A DNA stretch of 47,094 bases from an uncultured Eubacteriales bacterium (lineage in GTDB: Bacteria; Bacillota; Clostridia; Oscillospirales; CAG-382). The position numbers were made by a program, and so were the translations under genes. Where the stretch lies: assembly GCA_900548115.1 (NCBI GenBank), contig URJL01000013.1, positions 1 to 47,094 of the forward strand, written 5' to 3'. Below are positions 1 through 10,300 of the stretch, in pieces (position 1 is the first letter of the stretch; each line of letters opens with the position of its first letter). The notes under the pieces are model-generated. The model was not told where the DNA came from. It ran no database searches and was given only the letters and a program-made list of their open reading frames with translations.

Positions 1-1
1 C

Positions 2-1438
2 GGCACGGTGGCCGACAAAAATCTCATTGACGCCGTGACCGATCTTGCCGTCAAAAACGAGATCTCGATCGAGATCATCGATTGCAGCAGCTCGACGGAA
101 ATGGCGACCTTTCAGCCGGTCTTTTCCATCGTGACCGACCGCGAAAACGTTCTTTACATGCTGCGCGACAGCGAACTGTATTTTATCTACAGTGACGCGC
201 GCGAGGACGGCGGCGAGCTTTTGCAGCGATATCAGCGCATCAACACCTCGCACCCCTTTTGGAACGAGCGAAGCGGAGGTACCGCGGAGGAGACCGACGA
301 CGAAACGGAAGCCGACGCGAATGCACAGGACTCCGAAAGCACGACCGCCGACGGGGATACCGACGGGTATAAGCCCCGTTCCTCCTTCAAGCACGGCGCA
401 CCGCCCTTTTTCAAGACCGGCGTCACGCAGGAGCTTTTGTATGCTCGCATCGTAATGCTTGAAAGCGGGCACGAGTATCTTTTGCTCTTCGACGGCGTGA
501 TCACGCCGATCGGAACGACGGTTCGCACCTTAAAGATCCAGCTTTTGTTCGTGACGGTCATTATTTTAATGGTCGCCGCGTTTATGGCGCAGTGGCTCTC
601 GCGCCGCATAGCAAAGCCGATCGTCGGCATCAATTCCTCGGCGAAGAAGCTTGCGTCGGGCGATTTTGACGCGACCTTTTCGGGCGGCGATTATCTGGAG
701 ATCACGCAGCTTTCCGATACGCTGAATTTCACGGCGCACGAGCTGAAGGAGGCCGACAGCTTAAAACAGGAGCTGATCGCCAACACCTCGCACGACCTCC
801 GCACGCCTCTCACCATGATCATCGGCTACGCCGAGGTCATGCGCGACCTTCCGGGAGAGAACACGCCCGAAAATGTGCAGGTCATCATCGACGAGGCGCG
901 CCGTCTTACGACGCTGGTCAACGATATGCTTGATCTTTCGAAGCTTCAGGCGGGAACCGAAGAACTCGAAATTTCCGAATTCAATATCACCGGTGTGACC
1001 GAAGATATTGTCGAGCGTATGCGCAAGCTGACCGAAAAGGACGGCTTTACTTTCACCTTCGAATACGAAAACCCCGTATACGTAAAAGCCGACGAGACCA
1101 AGATCACACAGGTCATTTACAACTTCCTGACCAACGCCGTCAATTATTCCGACGAGCGGCGGGATATCAAGGTCTTGCAGACCGTTTCGAACAAGACCGT
1201 GCGCCTTTCTTTTGTCGATCACGGCAAGGGTATTCCGAAGGAGAAACTGCCGAATATATGGGATCGCTATTATAAGATCGACAGTACGCACAAGCGCTCG
1301 CACGTCGGAAGCGGCATCGGTCTTTCGATCGTAAAATCGATTCTGGAAAAGCACAATGCGCGCTACGGCGTTATCAGCAATACCGAATCGGGAAGCACCT
1401 TCTGGTTTGAACTGCCGATAAGCGACGAGATAAAATAG
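2..1438 (+). CDS. Sensor histidine kinase, 5' end outside window
   Basis: The 3' part of a membrane-bound two-component sensor kinase. The frame is open to the window edge, so the GTG at 8 is unlikely to be the true start; a first membrane segment and the usual response-regulator gene probably lie upstream. Counting from that GTG, an extracytoplasmic sensor region ends at a membrane segment near residues 177-200. A HAMP linker follows, then a HisKA domain with the phospho-acceptor in SHDLRTPL (His about 262), and an HATPase domain with the N box NFLTNAVNYS, G1 DHGKGIP and G2 GSGIGLS. All catalytic boxes look intact. The sensor region carries a very acidic low-complexity stretch (about residues 92-118). 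The signal sensed cannot be told. It lies 20 bases before an acetyltransferase gene and may be cotranscribed with it. Confidence 0.93.
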   Translation, partial: GTVADKNLIDAVTDLAVKNEISIEIIDCSSSTEMATFQPVFSIVTDRENVLYMLRDSELYFIYSDAREDGGELLQRYQRINTSHPFWNERSGGTAEETDDETEADANAQDSESTTADGDTDGYKPRSSFKHGAPPFFKTGVTQELLYARIVMLESGHEYLLLFDGVITPIGTTVRTLKIQLLFVTVIILMVAAFMAQWLSRRIAKPIVGINSSAKKLASGDFDATFSGGDYLEITQLSDTLNFTAHELKEADSLKQELIANTSHDLRTPLTMIIGYAEVMRDLPGENTPENVQVIIDEARRLTTLVNDMLDLSKLQAGTEELEISEFNITGVTEDIVERMRKLTEKDGFTFTFEYENPVYVKADETKITQVIYNFLTNAVNYSDERRDIKVLQTVSNKTVRLSFVDHGKGIPKEKLPNIWDRYYKIDSTHKRSHVGSGIGLSIVKSILEKHNARYGVISNTESGSTFWFELPISDEIK

Positions 1439-1458
1439 ACGAAAAGGGAAAAATCAAG

Positions 1459-1977
1459 ATGATTCGCAAAGCAACCGAAAAAGATATTGACGAAGTGGCA
1501 AAGGGCTACGAGGAACTGTTTGACTACGAGGACAAAAACGGCTCGACCACCAATTGGGTGCGCGGCGTTTATCCTACGCGCGAGACGGCAAAAAAAGGCT
1601 TCGACGCGGGAACACTTTATGTTTTGGAGGAAAACGGCAAGATCTGCGCCCATATGATATTGAATGACGACCGCCCGCCGCACTACGATGCCGTCGCGTG
1701 GGAATATCCCGCAAAGCCGAACGAGATCCGCGTTATTCACACGCTGTGCGTTCTGCCTTCGATGAAAGGGCACGGCTACGCGACGCAAATGGTGAATTTT
1801 GCCATAGATCGGGCAAGAAGCGAGGGCTGCAAAGCCTTGCAGATCGACACGGAGATCGGAAACATTCCGGCACAGACCCTTTACAAAAAAGCGGGCTTTC
1901 ATCTTGCAGGTCAAAAGAAGGTTCTGCATGAGGGCGTACTCGAGCGCACGCTTGTCTTTTTGGAATACAAGCTTTAA
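1459..1977 (+). CDS. GNAT family N-acetyltransferase
   Basis: A 172-residue single-domain Gcn5-related N-acetyltransferase, which would transfer an acetyl group from acetyl-CoA to an amine. The acetyl-CoA pyrophosphate loop is visible as LPSMKGHGYATQMV after the beta-4 strand RVIHTLCV, and the C-terminal YKKAGF motif is typical. The N-terminal IRKATEKDIDEVAKGYEELF is the usual first strand and helix. Substrate cannot be predicted. It follows the kinase by 20 bases and is closed by a strong hairpin terminator at 1992-2030, so it ends that transcription unit. Confidence 0.88.
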   Translation: MIRKATEKDIDEVAKGYEELFDYEDKNGSTTNWVRGVYPTRETAKKGFDAGTLYVLEENGKICAHMILNDDRPPHYDAVAWEYPAKPNEIRVIHTLCVLPSMKGHGYATQMVNFAIDRARSEGCKALQIDTEIGNIPAQTLYKKAGFHLAGQKKVLHEGVLERTLVFLEYKL

Positions 1978-1991
1978 CTTTTAAAAATGCA

Positions 1992-2030
1992 AGAATGCCG
2001 ACGGAAAAATCTGTCGGCATTCTTTTTTCT
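1992..2030 (+). terminator. Rho-independent terminator after the GNAT gene
   Basis: Perfect 11-bp stem (1992-2002 with 2013-2023, arm AGAATGCCGAC), a 10-base loop and a following T-rich run TTTTTCT. It separates the kinase/acetyltransferase unit from the next genes. Confidence 0.9.
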
Positions 2031-2110
2031 TCGGCGGGTATGCTTTTTTGATTTTGCGGCATGATAAGAACGGTATCCGATTTACCGCGACAAATCGAAA
2101 GGAGAAAACC

Positions 2111-2281
2111 ATGCACGAAGAAAAAAACAAGAAAAAATCGCCCACGGACAAGGTCATTTCCATGCTGAAACGGGAGTATAACGACCTTTGCGACGGTGTG
2201 ATCGCCGACCCGAACGGAAGCTACACCGGCGTTTGCACACCGAAGAGCGAAAAGCCCGTGCAGGACGTTGACGATCTGTAA
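2111..2281 (+). CDS. Small hypothetical protein (56 aa)
   Basis: A 56-residue soluble protein. The ATG at 2111 is chosen over upstream in-frame starts because AAAGGAGAAAACC gives a good ribosome-binding site directly before it. The N-terminus is lysine-rich (EEKNKKKSPTDK), then comes a helical stretch (VISMLKREYNDL) and an acidic C-terminus. There are no membrane segments or recognisable catalytic motifs. I do not recognise a named family. Good codon use and the ribosome-binding site support a real gene; function unknown. Confidence 0.6.
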   Translation: MHEEKNKKKSPTDKVISMLKREYNDLCDGVIADPNGSYTGVCTPKSEKPVQDVDDL

Positions 2282-2311
2282 GAGACGTTTTTTCGCAAAA
2301 GCTCTTTTCTT

Positions 2312-2333
2312 TTGACAAAATCTGTGGTAAAAT
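2312..2333 (+). promoter_or_regulatory. Weak promoter-like elements before ispE
   Basis: A TTGACA (2312-2317) and an extended -10 TGGTAAAAT (2325-2333) lie upstream of ispE, but only 10 bases separate the two hexamers. At most one of them is used, probably the extended -10. Confidence 0.3.
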
Positions 2334-2395
2334 ACCATCGTATGAATTGTCGACAGAAAACCGATTTTGTTTGGAAGGAAAAACGGAAAAACAAG

Positions 2396-3268
2396 ATGAA
2401 AACAGTCCGAAAGGCTTATGCCAAAATCAATCTGACGCTTGAGATTCTCGATCGCCGTCCCGACGGATATCACAATATCCGCTCGGTCATGCAGAAGATC
2501 GACCTTTGCGATACGCTTTCTTTCGAAAAAGCGCCCGAGGGAAAGATCTTTCTTACGTGCGACAAAGCGGTCTGCGCTCCCGAGGACAATCTTGCCTATC
2601 GTGCTGCGGAGCTTTATCGCGCACGCTTCATGAAAAAAACGGGGCGCGGTCTCGGTCTTTCGATCGCGATCGAAAAGAAAATTCCCGACCGCGCGGGTCT
2701 TGCCGGCGGAAGCGCCGATGCTGCGGCGGTTCTCGATTATCTTTTCGAGACCGAAGGGGGGCTTTCTTACGACGAAGTCGAGGAAATTGCCGCCATGCTC
2801 GGTTCGGATATCAATTTTTGCCTTGACCGCTATCGCTGTGCGCTCTGCACCGATCGCGGGATAAAGCTCGAACCGATCTCTCCCCTCTGCGGGGTACATA
2901 TTGTTTTGAGCGTTCCCGACGCGGGACTCAAAACGCCCGACGTTTATGCCGCTTTTGACGCTTCTCCCGTTCTCTTTGCCGACAACCCCTCCGAAAAGGT
3001 GAAAACGGCTCTGGAGTCGGGGCAAAACGAAGAGCTGTTTCCAAGCGTGAAAAACGCTTTCACCCCGATCTGCCGCACCCTTTGCCCCGAGATCGGAACA
3101 CTTCTTTCCCGTATGCGCTCCTTTTCTCCGAAGGCGGCGGAAATGTCGGGGAGCGGCTCGGCGGTGTTCGGGCTCTTTACCGATGCCGCGGCGGCACAGG
3201 ACGCTTATCGCGCCCTTTTGCCGCTTTATCCGAAAACTTTTTCGGCAAAAGCTCTTTCGAACGAATAA
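2396..3268 (+). CDS. ispE: 4-diphosphocytidyl-2-C-methyl-D-erythritol kinase
   Basis: A 290-residue GHMP kinase that phosphorylates CDP-methylerythritol in the non-mevalonate (MEP) isoprenoid pathway. The N-terminal KAYAKINLTLEIL and RPDGYHNIRSVMQKIDL are signature IspE segments. The ATP-binding glycine loop is PDRAGLAGGSADAA (about residues 97-110), and the C-terminal GHMP motif MSGSGSAVFGLF is present. Length fits the family (280-300). The ATG at 2396 matches the conserved N-terminus; an upstream in-frame ATG at 2312 overlaps the promoter-like region and is rejected. First gene of the apparent ispE-spoIIR-addBA run, with 72 bases to the next start. Confidence 0.95.
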   Translation: MKTVRKAYAKINLTLEILDRRPDGYHNIRSVMQKIDLCDTLSFEKAPEGKIFLTCDKAVCAPEDNLAYRAAELYRARFMKKTGRGLGLSIAIEKKIPDRAGLAGGSADAAAVLDYLFETEGGLSYDEVEEIAAMLGSDINFCLDRYRCALCTDRGIKLEPISPLCGVHIVLSVPDAGLKTPDVYAAFDASPVLFADNPSEKVKTALESGQNEELFPSVKNAFTPICRTLCPEIGTLLSRMRSFSPKAAEMSGSGSAVFGLFTDAAAAQDAYRALLPLYPKTFSAKALSNE

Positions 3269-3340
3269 ATTGCGGAATTTTTGCCCATAACCCTTTTGCG
3301 GGGCACGGTCAGTTTGCCCGAAGAAAGGAAAAGAATATGG

Positions 3341-3994
3341 ATGGGACGCTTTAAAATTTCGCTTGTTTATTTTTTCTCGGCACTGGTGCTCTCGGGCATT
3401 TTCACTGTTTGCTTCTTTGCCCGACAGTGGCAGGAAAGCTTTGATGAGAGTCTTTATCCCAATATCGTCCGTATGCAGATCGTGGGCGAGTCGAGCGGTG
3501 AGGAAGATCAGGCGCTGAAGCTTGCGCTCAAAGAGCGCGTGGTCGCCTATACCGCGGAAAAAACGCGCTTTTGCAAAAGCGCGGAGCAAGCAGAAAGGAT
3601 TCTTTGCGCGTCGCTTCCCGAAATTTCCGACTTTGCAGTCGCACAGGCAAAAAAGCTCGGCTATGCGGGAAAGGTCGAAACGACGTTCGGGGAACAAAAA
3701 TATACCGTCCGTCCGCTCGGCAATTTCACTTTCCCGGCGGGAAACTACCGCACGCTCCGCATAAGACTCGGTGAGGCACGCGGCAAAAATTGGTGGGGCG
3801 TGCTGTATCCGAATCTCTGCTTTGACGCCGCAGGCGACGGCGAAAAAGAAGAGCTTCTGCGCTCGGCGGGCGTGTCGGAAAAAGCGCTCGATGCCGTGTG
3901 CGGGGCGGACAAAAAAGAGGAATATAAGATTCGCTTTTACTTTTTGGAGCTGTTGACGGAGCTTGTGTCCTCCGAACGCTCCGACGAAAATTAA
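3341..3994 (+). CDS. spoIIR: Stage II sporulation protein R
   Basis: A 217-residue protein of the SpoIIR family. In Bacillus SpoIIR is made in the forespore, is exported to the intermembrane space and activates the SpoIIGA protease to process pro-sigma-E in the mother cell. A single N-terminal membrane segment (about residues 6-27) is followed by the family core: RMQIVGESSGEEDQALKLALKERV near the start, then the FTFPAGNYRTLRI and GKNWWGVLYPNLCF blocks that are diagnostic. The ATG at 3341 has an AAAGGAAAAG ribosome-binding site. It sits 9 bases before addB. Its presence is the best evidence in the window that the organism belongs to a sporulating lineage. Confidence 0.9.
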   Translation: MGRFKISLVYFFSALVLSGIFTVCFFARQWQESFDESLYPNIVRMQIVGESSGEEDQALKLALKERVVAYTAEKTRFCKSAEQAERILCASLPEISDFAVAQAKKLGYAGKVETTFGEQKYTVRPLGNFTFPAGNYRTLRIRLGEARGKNWWGVLYPNLCFDAAGDGEKEELLRSAGVSEKALDAVCGADKKEEYKIRFYFLELLTELVSSERSDEN

Positions 3995-4003
3995 GGAGAC
4001 AGT

Positions 4004-7000
4004 ATGCTGTACCGAATCTTCGGAAGGAAAAAATACGGAAAGACGGCTTTTGTTTTCGACTGCCTGAAAGAAAACGTCGCGGCGGGGAAAAAAAGCTTTC
4101 TCATCGTTCCCGAACAATTTACCTTTGCCATGGAAAAACGCGTTGCACAGGAGCTTTCGGGGCGGGCGGGAATGTTTATCGAGGTTCTCAGCTTTACGCG
4201 CCTTGCTCACCGTGTGATGCAGAGCGCGGGCGGGCTTTCCGACCGTTTTCTCGACGGAGCGGGAAAACTGCTTTGCATGAGCCGCGCCCTCTCGGCGGTG
4301 CGGGAGGAGCTGACCGAATACAAAAGCGCCGCGGCGGACATTCGTTTTGCCTCTCCCGCCGTTTCGGCAGTACAGGACTTTTTCAGCTATCGTGTAACGC
4401 CGTCGGCAGTCGAGCGTGTCCTTCCCCAACTGAGCGGGGAGAACGAAGCGCTCGGCAATAAGCTTTCGGATATTTCGCTCATCGGCGCGGCGTATCGCGG
4501 CGAGCTTCGCGCCGTTTACGGAACCGACGGCGAGGTGCTCGAAAAGCTGGCGGAGCTTTTGGACGAATATCCCTTTTTTAAAGGCACCGATGTTTTCCTT
4601 GACTCATTTTACAGCTTTATGCCGCAGGAACTGCGTCTTGTGCGCCGGATGCTGTGCGGCGCGGACAATCTGTATGTGACAATCGCCTGTGCAAAGGGCG
4701 ACCGCGATCCGATCTTTCAGCGCCCGCACGAGACCGAAAGCGAGCTTTTCCGCGCGGCGCAAAACCGAAATATTCCGATTAAAGATATTCTTCTTCCCGA
4801 ACCGACCGAGACGGGCGAACCGAAGAAAGAAAGCGCGATGCGCGCGATCGAAAAAAGCTTTACCGCCTCTCTTTGCTTTCGAAAGGAAGAAGGAAAGGCG
4901 GCTTGCGGGGACGCGGTGCGGATTTTGCGCTGTAAAAATCCGAACGGAGAGGCTTCCGCCGTCGCGGCATGCATTTACCGCCTTGTCACCGAGAAAAAAG
5001 TCCGCTACCGCGAAATTGCCGTCTGCGCGCGCAACATCGAAGCGTATGAGGGCATTTTGGATATCGCTCTTGACGGAGCAAAAATCCCTTATACCTTCTC
5101 GGTCTCGGAGGATCTTCTGACCCGTCCCATCGTTGCGTACATCACGACGGGTTTTGAATTCATTTCCTCTTACCGCAAGGAGCGCTTTTTGTACCTTTTG
5201 AAAACGGGACTGTTCCGCCTGTCGGACGATCGGTGCGCCCTTTTGGAGGAATACATACGAACATGGAACATCAACGGCAAAAAAGAATTTACCATGGACT
5301 GGTATATGAACCCTCGCGGCTACACCGAGGAATTCACCAAAAAGGATGAGGAGATCCTCCGCGAGGTGAACGAGGCAAAAGAAGTCGTGATGGGCGCTTT
5401 GACAAAATTTGCCGAGGACGTCGCGGCGGCGTCAAGCGTGCGCGATATCGCGCTTGCCGTTTACCGCTACATGGAGGATTCCGCCTACCGCGAAAAGAAT
5501 GAAGAGGACGACGAGCGATTTTGGCTTTTGGCGGTAAAGGCTCTTTCCGAGATCGTGCGGGTCTACGGCGACGACGAGATGAAGCCTTCGCGCTTTGCCG
5601 AGATCTTTTCCGCCGTTTTGCCCGAATACGGCGTTTCGGATATCCCGAAAAAACAGGACGTCGTTCTGATCGGAAAAGCCGATCTTATCCGAAGCGAAAC
5701 GATAAAATATATGTTTGTCATCGGCTGCAACAACGAATATTTCCCCTGCCGCAACGCCGAGGACACGGTTTTTTCCGACCGCGAAAGACAGATTTTGCGC
5801 GAGCATGACATCGTGCTTGCCGAAGGGGCTAAGGACGGAGTTTACGACGAATTCTTTCTTGCCTACAACCTGTTCTGCGAGCCGACCGACGGACTTTATC
5901 TGCTTTATTCCGAAAAGGACACCGACGGCGTTTCTCTGCGAAAATCGGTGCTGCTCGACGCCGTCGAAAATGTTTTTTCCGATCTTTGTGAAGAAAACTA
6001 TCCGTTTGACGACCCGATCGAGAATCTTACGACGGGCGAGAACCTTGCGCGCGACCTTTACGATACCGACGACGAGGATTTTCGTCTTGCGGCAAAGACG
6101 CTTCTTTCGGAAAAGAATGCGGACTTTTACCGACTGTTTTTCGGCAATGTCGAAGAAGAAGGAAGGCTGGACTCCGACACCTCCGCGCGCCTTTACGGAA
6201 GTTCTCTTTCGGTCAGCCCGTCGCGCTTTGATACCTACAGCAAGTGCCGCTTCCGCTATTTTGCTCGACATATTCTCGGACTGCGCCCTGCGGTTCGCGC
6301 GGAGCTTGACCTTATCCAAACGGGACTTATTTCCCACAAGATATTGGAGCTTTTTGCGGCCGAGCTTGCCGAGCGCAAAAAGGCGGGGACGTGCATGAGC
6401 GAAGAGGAGGCAAGCGGACGAATCGAAGCACTTTTGAACGAGCATTTTGCCGTTATCACGCACACGACTCCCGAAAAATGCACCGAGGACGGAATATCGG
6501 CGCGCTTTCTCTATCTGTACCGCCGCCTTTCGCGCACGCTCGTGCCGCTGGCGCGTTCGCTTGCGGAGGAATTTTCCGAGTCGGAATTTGTTCCCGAGGG
6601 CTTTGAGGTCAAGATCGGAAAGGACGGGCTTTTGTCCTCTCCGAAGATCGCCGTTCCCGATTTTGACGGCGCGTCCTTCTCGGTCATCGGACAGATCGAC
6701 CGTGTTGACGTTTATCGCGCCGACGGCAAGACCCATATCCGCATCGTCGATTACAAAACGGGAACGAAAGTTTTTTCCGAAAAAGAGGTCGATTACGGCT
6801 TCAATTTGCAAATGCTTTTGTATCTTTACTGCCTTGTCGAAAGCGAAGATCACCCCTTCGGCGAAAACGTCGTGCCGGCGGGCGTGCTGTATATCCCCGT
6901 GAAGACGAAGGAGGCTTCCGCCGCCGATTGGACCGACACCGCCTCTTCGGTGCCCGCCCGACCGTTTCGCGGAAACGGGATTCTTACGGATGACAAAAAG

Positions 7001-7303
7001 ATTCTTTCGGCGATGGAAAAGTCTCCCGACGGAAAATTCATTCCCGTAAAACTGAAAAAAGACGGGGATTTCGATACGCGAAGCACAAGCGTCTTACCGC
7101 TTGCGGAGCTGGAAAAGCTTCTTTCACACACCGCCGACGTGTCGTCAAAGATCGTCTCCGACATGAAAAAAGGACATATCGAGATCAACCCGTATAAGAC
7201 CGATAAAGTAAACTCCTGCGCCGGATGCGAATTCCTGCCGCTTTGCCGGCGGGATCTGCGCAGTCCGTGCATTCGCTACATGCTTACGGAGGTGATGGAA
7301 TAA
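4004..7303 (+). CDS. addB: ATP-dependent helicase/nuclease subunit B
   Basis: A 1099-residue AddB, which with AddA forms the Chi-regulated helicase-nuclease that resects double-strand breaks for recombination. An N-terminal nucleotide-binding loop GRKKYGKT (residues 7-14) is kept. The C-terminal RecB-type nuclease domain shows GQIDRVDVY and VDYKTG (Asp about 916, Lys 918). The four iron-sulfur cysteines are recognisable: Cys748 in YSKCRFRYF and Cys1072, 1075 and 1081 in CAGCEFLPLC. The start ATG has AAGGAGACAGT before it. The stop codon overlaps the addA start by one base (TAATG), indicating translational coupling. Confidence 0.95.
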   Translation: MLYRIFGRKKYGKTAFVFDCLKENVAAGKKSFLIVPEQFTFAMEKRVAQELSGRAGMFIEVLSFTRLAHRVMQSAGGLSDRFLDGAGKLLCMSRALSAVREELTEYKSAAADIRFASPAVSAVQDFFSYRVTPSAVERVLPQLSGENEALGNKLSDISLIGAAYRGELRAVYGTDGEVLEKLAELLDEYPFFKGTDVFLDSFYSFMPQELRLVRRMLCGADNLYVTIACAKGDRDPIFQRPHETESELFRAAQNRNIPIKDILLPEPTETGEPKKESAMRAIEKSFTASLCFRKEEGKAACGDAVRILRCKNPNGEASAVAACIYRLVTEKKVRYREIAVCARNIEAYEGILDIALDGAKIPYTFSVSEDLLTRPIVAYITTGFEFISSYRKERFLYLLKTGLFRLSDDRCALLEEYIRTWNINGKKEFTMDWYMNPRGYTEEFTKKDEEILREVNEAKEVVMGALTKFAEDVAAASSVRDIALAVYRYMEDSAYREKNEEDDERFWLLAVKALSEIVRVYGDDEMKPSRFAEIFSAVLPEYGVSDIPKKQDVVLIGKADLIRSETIKYMFVIGCNNEYFPCRNAEDTVFSDRERQILREHDIVLAEGAKDGVYDEFFLAYNLFCEPTDGLYLLYSEKDTDGVSLRKSVLLDAVENVFSDLCEENYPFDDPIENLTTGENLARDLYDTDDEDFRLAAKTLLSEKNADFYRLFFGNVEEEGRLDSDTSARLYGSSLSVSPSRFDTYSKCRFRYFARHILGLRPAVRAELDLIQTGLISHKILELFAAELAERKKAGTCMSEEEASGRIEALLNEHFAVITHTTPEKCTEDGISARFLYLYRRLSRTLVPLARSLAEEFSESEFVPEGFEVKIGKDGLLSSPKIAVPDFDGASFSVIGQIDRVDVYRADGKTHIRIVDYKTGTKVFSEKEVDYGFNLQMLLYLYCLVESEDHPFGENVVPAGVLYIPVKTKEASAADWTDTASSVPARPFRGNGILTDDKKILSAMEKSPDGKFIPVKLKKDGDFDTRSTSVLPLAELEKLLSHTADVSSKIVSDMKKGHIEINPYKTDKVNSCAGCEFLPLCRRDLRSPCIRYMLTEVME

Positions 7304-10300
7304 TGGGACTGACACCGCAACAGCAAAACGCCGTTAATTTTCGCCGCCGCACGCTTCTTGTTTCGGCGGGGGCGGGGAGCGGCAAGACCTCCACGCTTTC
7401 CGAACGGATCATTTCCCGTCTTTCCGATCCTGCGGATACCGAGGCGGAGATCGACAAATTTTTGATCGTGACCTTTACCAACAATTCGGCAAAGGATCTT
7501 TCCGAAAAGATCGAAAAGGTGCTGTCCGCCCGCGCGGCGGAGGATCTTTCCGACAAAAAAGCGCTGAGGCAGCTTGCCAAATTGAAATACGCCAACATTT
7601 CCACCATTTCCTCTTTCTGCGTCGGCGTCGTGCGGCAGCATTTCGAAGCGCTCGGACTTCCCGCAAAGCTTCGTGTCTGCGACGCCGTCGAAGCCGACCG
7701 CCTTTTGAACGCGACGCTTGAGGGATTGATGGAGGAAAAATATGCCGAGGGGGAACGGGTGTTTTCGACCGCGGTCGAGCTTTTCTCGGGCGCGCGCAGT
7801 GATGAAAGCTTTTTCGCGATGCTCCTTTCGCTGTATAAAAAGGTTTATGCTTTTCCCGACCCCGAGGGATTTATGCAAAATGCCCTGTCACGTTATCGTG
7901 AGGTCGTCGAAAAAGAAGAATTTTTCGATACGTTTTACGGCGAAAAGATTCGCGCCTGTGCCGCCGAAACGGCGCAAAAAGCGGCGCGGGCAATGGAAAG
8001 CGTCGCCACGGAATACGAATGCTTCCCCGAATTTTCCGTCTATGCCGATACCGCGCGGGCGGAGGCGGAGGGCTACAGAGCGCTTGCCGATTTTTTGGAA
8101 AAGAGCCGTACCTATGAAAGCGCCAAAATCGCCGCGAGGGGGCTTGAAAAACAAAGTTTGAAACGCATAAAGCTTCCTCCGGAGTTGGGAGATGAGCGCG
8201 ATCGTATCCATAAGAGGCGAGATAATGTACATAAAAAATACGACGGCAAACTGAAAAAGGTATATTTCGGCGCCGACACCGCAAAGCTTCGCCTTTGCGC
8301 CGAGGACTGCGAAGAGATCGAAAACGAGCTGTTTTCGCTGATTCGCGCGCTCGAGACTCGCTTTTCCGAAGAGAAAAAGGCGCGCGGACTGATCGATTTT
8401 ACCGACGCGGAAAAACTGACCTACCGTCTTTTTGTCGAGCGTTACGACGAAGAAACCGATACGGTTTATCCGACCGAGACCGCGAAAAAATACCGCGATC
8501 TGTTTTTGGAGATCTACATCGACGAATATCAGGACATCAACCGTATTCAGGATCTGATCTTCCGCTCGATTTGTCGTTATGACGAGAACGGGCACGAGTG
8601 CAACCGTTTTATGGTGGGCGATATCAAGCAGAGCATTTATCGCTTCCGCAACGCCCGTCCCGAGCTGTTTTCAGGCTACCTCGGACGTTTTTCGCCGCTG
8701 GACGAGGGAACGGAGGATGACTGCGAACACAAAGAATATTTGTCGAACAATTTCCGCTGCGCGGAAAACGTCGTAAAGCTGACCAACCGCGTTTTTTCGT
8801 CGATCATGCGCGCGGCTTACGGTAAAGAGGATAACCTCATCTACAGCCGTTACGAAAAACACAAAGTGGAGCTTCCCTGTGAAATTTTGCTGTGTTCCCG
8901 CGAAAAAGTCGCCGAGGAGGAAACGGACGAGAAAATCGAGGAGACCGAGAATGACTCGGTCTATACCGAAGAAATGCTGCTGGTCGCCTCCAAGATTCGA
9001 TCGGTCGTGCAGAATCCCGCCTACGTCGGAAGTAACGGAAAAATGTTTTCTTACGGCGACGTGACGGTGCTGCTGCGCTCGACTTCGAAAACGGCGGAGC
9101 GCTATGCCCGCTGCCTTGAAAGCTTCGGGATCCCCGTTTTTACGAATCTTACCGAAAGCTTTTTTGATCAAAACGAAATAAAGTTATGCCTGTGCCTTCT
9201 CCACGCGATCGATAATCCCCTGCGTGACATTTACCTTGCGGGGGTCATGCGCTCCGAACTGTTCGGCTTTTCCGACGAGGAGCTTGCCGTCTTGCGCAAG
9301 CTTTCGCCGAATATCTGCGAGCGGGACGGACATTTGTGGCAGAGCGTTGGGGAAATGGCGGACAAGGGAAACGGTGAGCTCTGCGAAAAGTGCAAAAAAC
9401 TGCGCGACACGCTTCTTAGCTATAAAAAAGCGTCGGTCGGAATTCCGTCCGACCGCCTGATTTTAAAGCTCTTTCGTGAATTGAAGCTGTATAACGCCGT
9501 GTCGGAGCAGAGCTTTAACCGCTATACCGAAAACGCGCCGCTTCGCCGCGAAAACTTAAATCTTTTGTATCATTGTGCGCGGCGTTTCGAAACGCAGTCC
9601 TTCCGCGGACTGTCGGCGTTTCTCGATTATCTTGCCGAGCGCGAGAACGATAAGGACGGTCTTCGCTCCGCCGCGCTTGCCGACGAGGGGGGCGCGGTGA
9701 AGATTATGAGCATACACTCTTCGAAAGGCCTTGAATTTCCCGTATGCATTCTTGCCGACCTCGGAAAGGGCTTTAACCGCGCCGATGAAAAACAAAAATG
9801 GATTCTGAACGATACGGCGGGTGTCGGTATTAAGTTAAAGGATATTCCCGGAATGCGATCGGCAACGAGCGACGGCGGAACGGTCTCCTATTCGACGCCG
9901 TTCCGCGACGCAGTCGCCGCCGAAGAAGGAAAATGCGCGATCGAGGAGGAAAAGCGGATATTGTATGTCGCCATGACGCGCGCCAAGGAGCTTTTGATCT
10001 TAACGTCGAAAAAACCGAAGGACACGACGCTTTCCGCGCTTTCGCGGGGGACGTTTTCAGCGGACGACGCGGGCTGTTTTTGTGACTGGGTTCTGTGCGC
10101 TTTGCAAAAAGACGAGATCCTTGCCCCGCTGCTGTCGGATTTTCCCGATTGGAATCCGACCGAATCGCCCGACGGTTCGGTCATTCTGTCGGTCGCGTCG
10201 CCGAAAGATATGCAATATGCGGCAAGAGAGAAGAAAGCGGAAGCCGACCCGCTCCGCACCGACGCGTTTTACGAGCGCATGCGTGGTCGTCTTGACCGAC

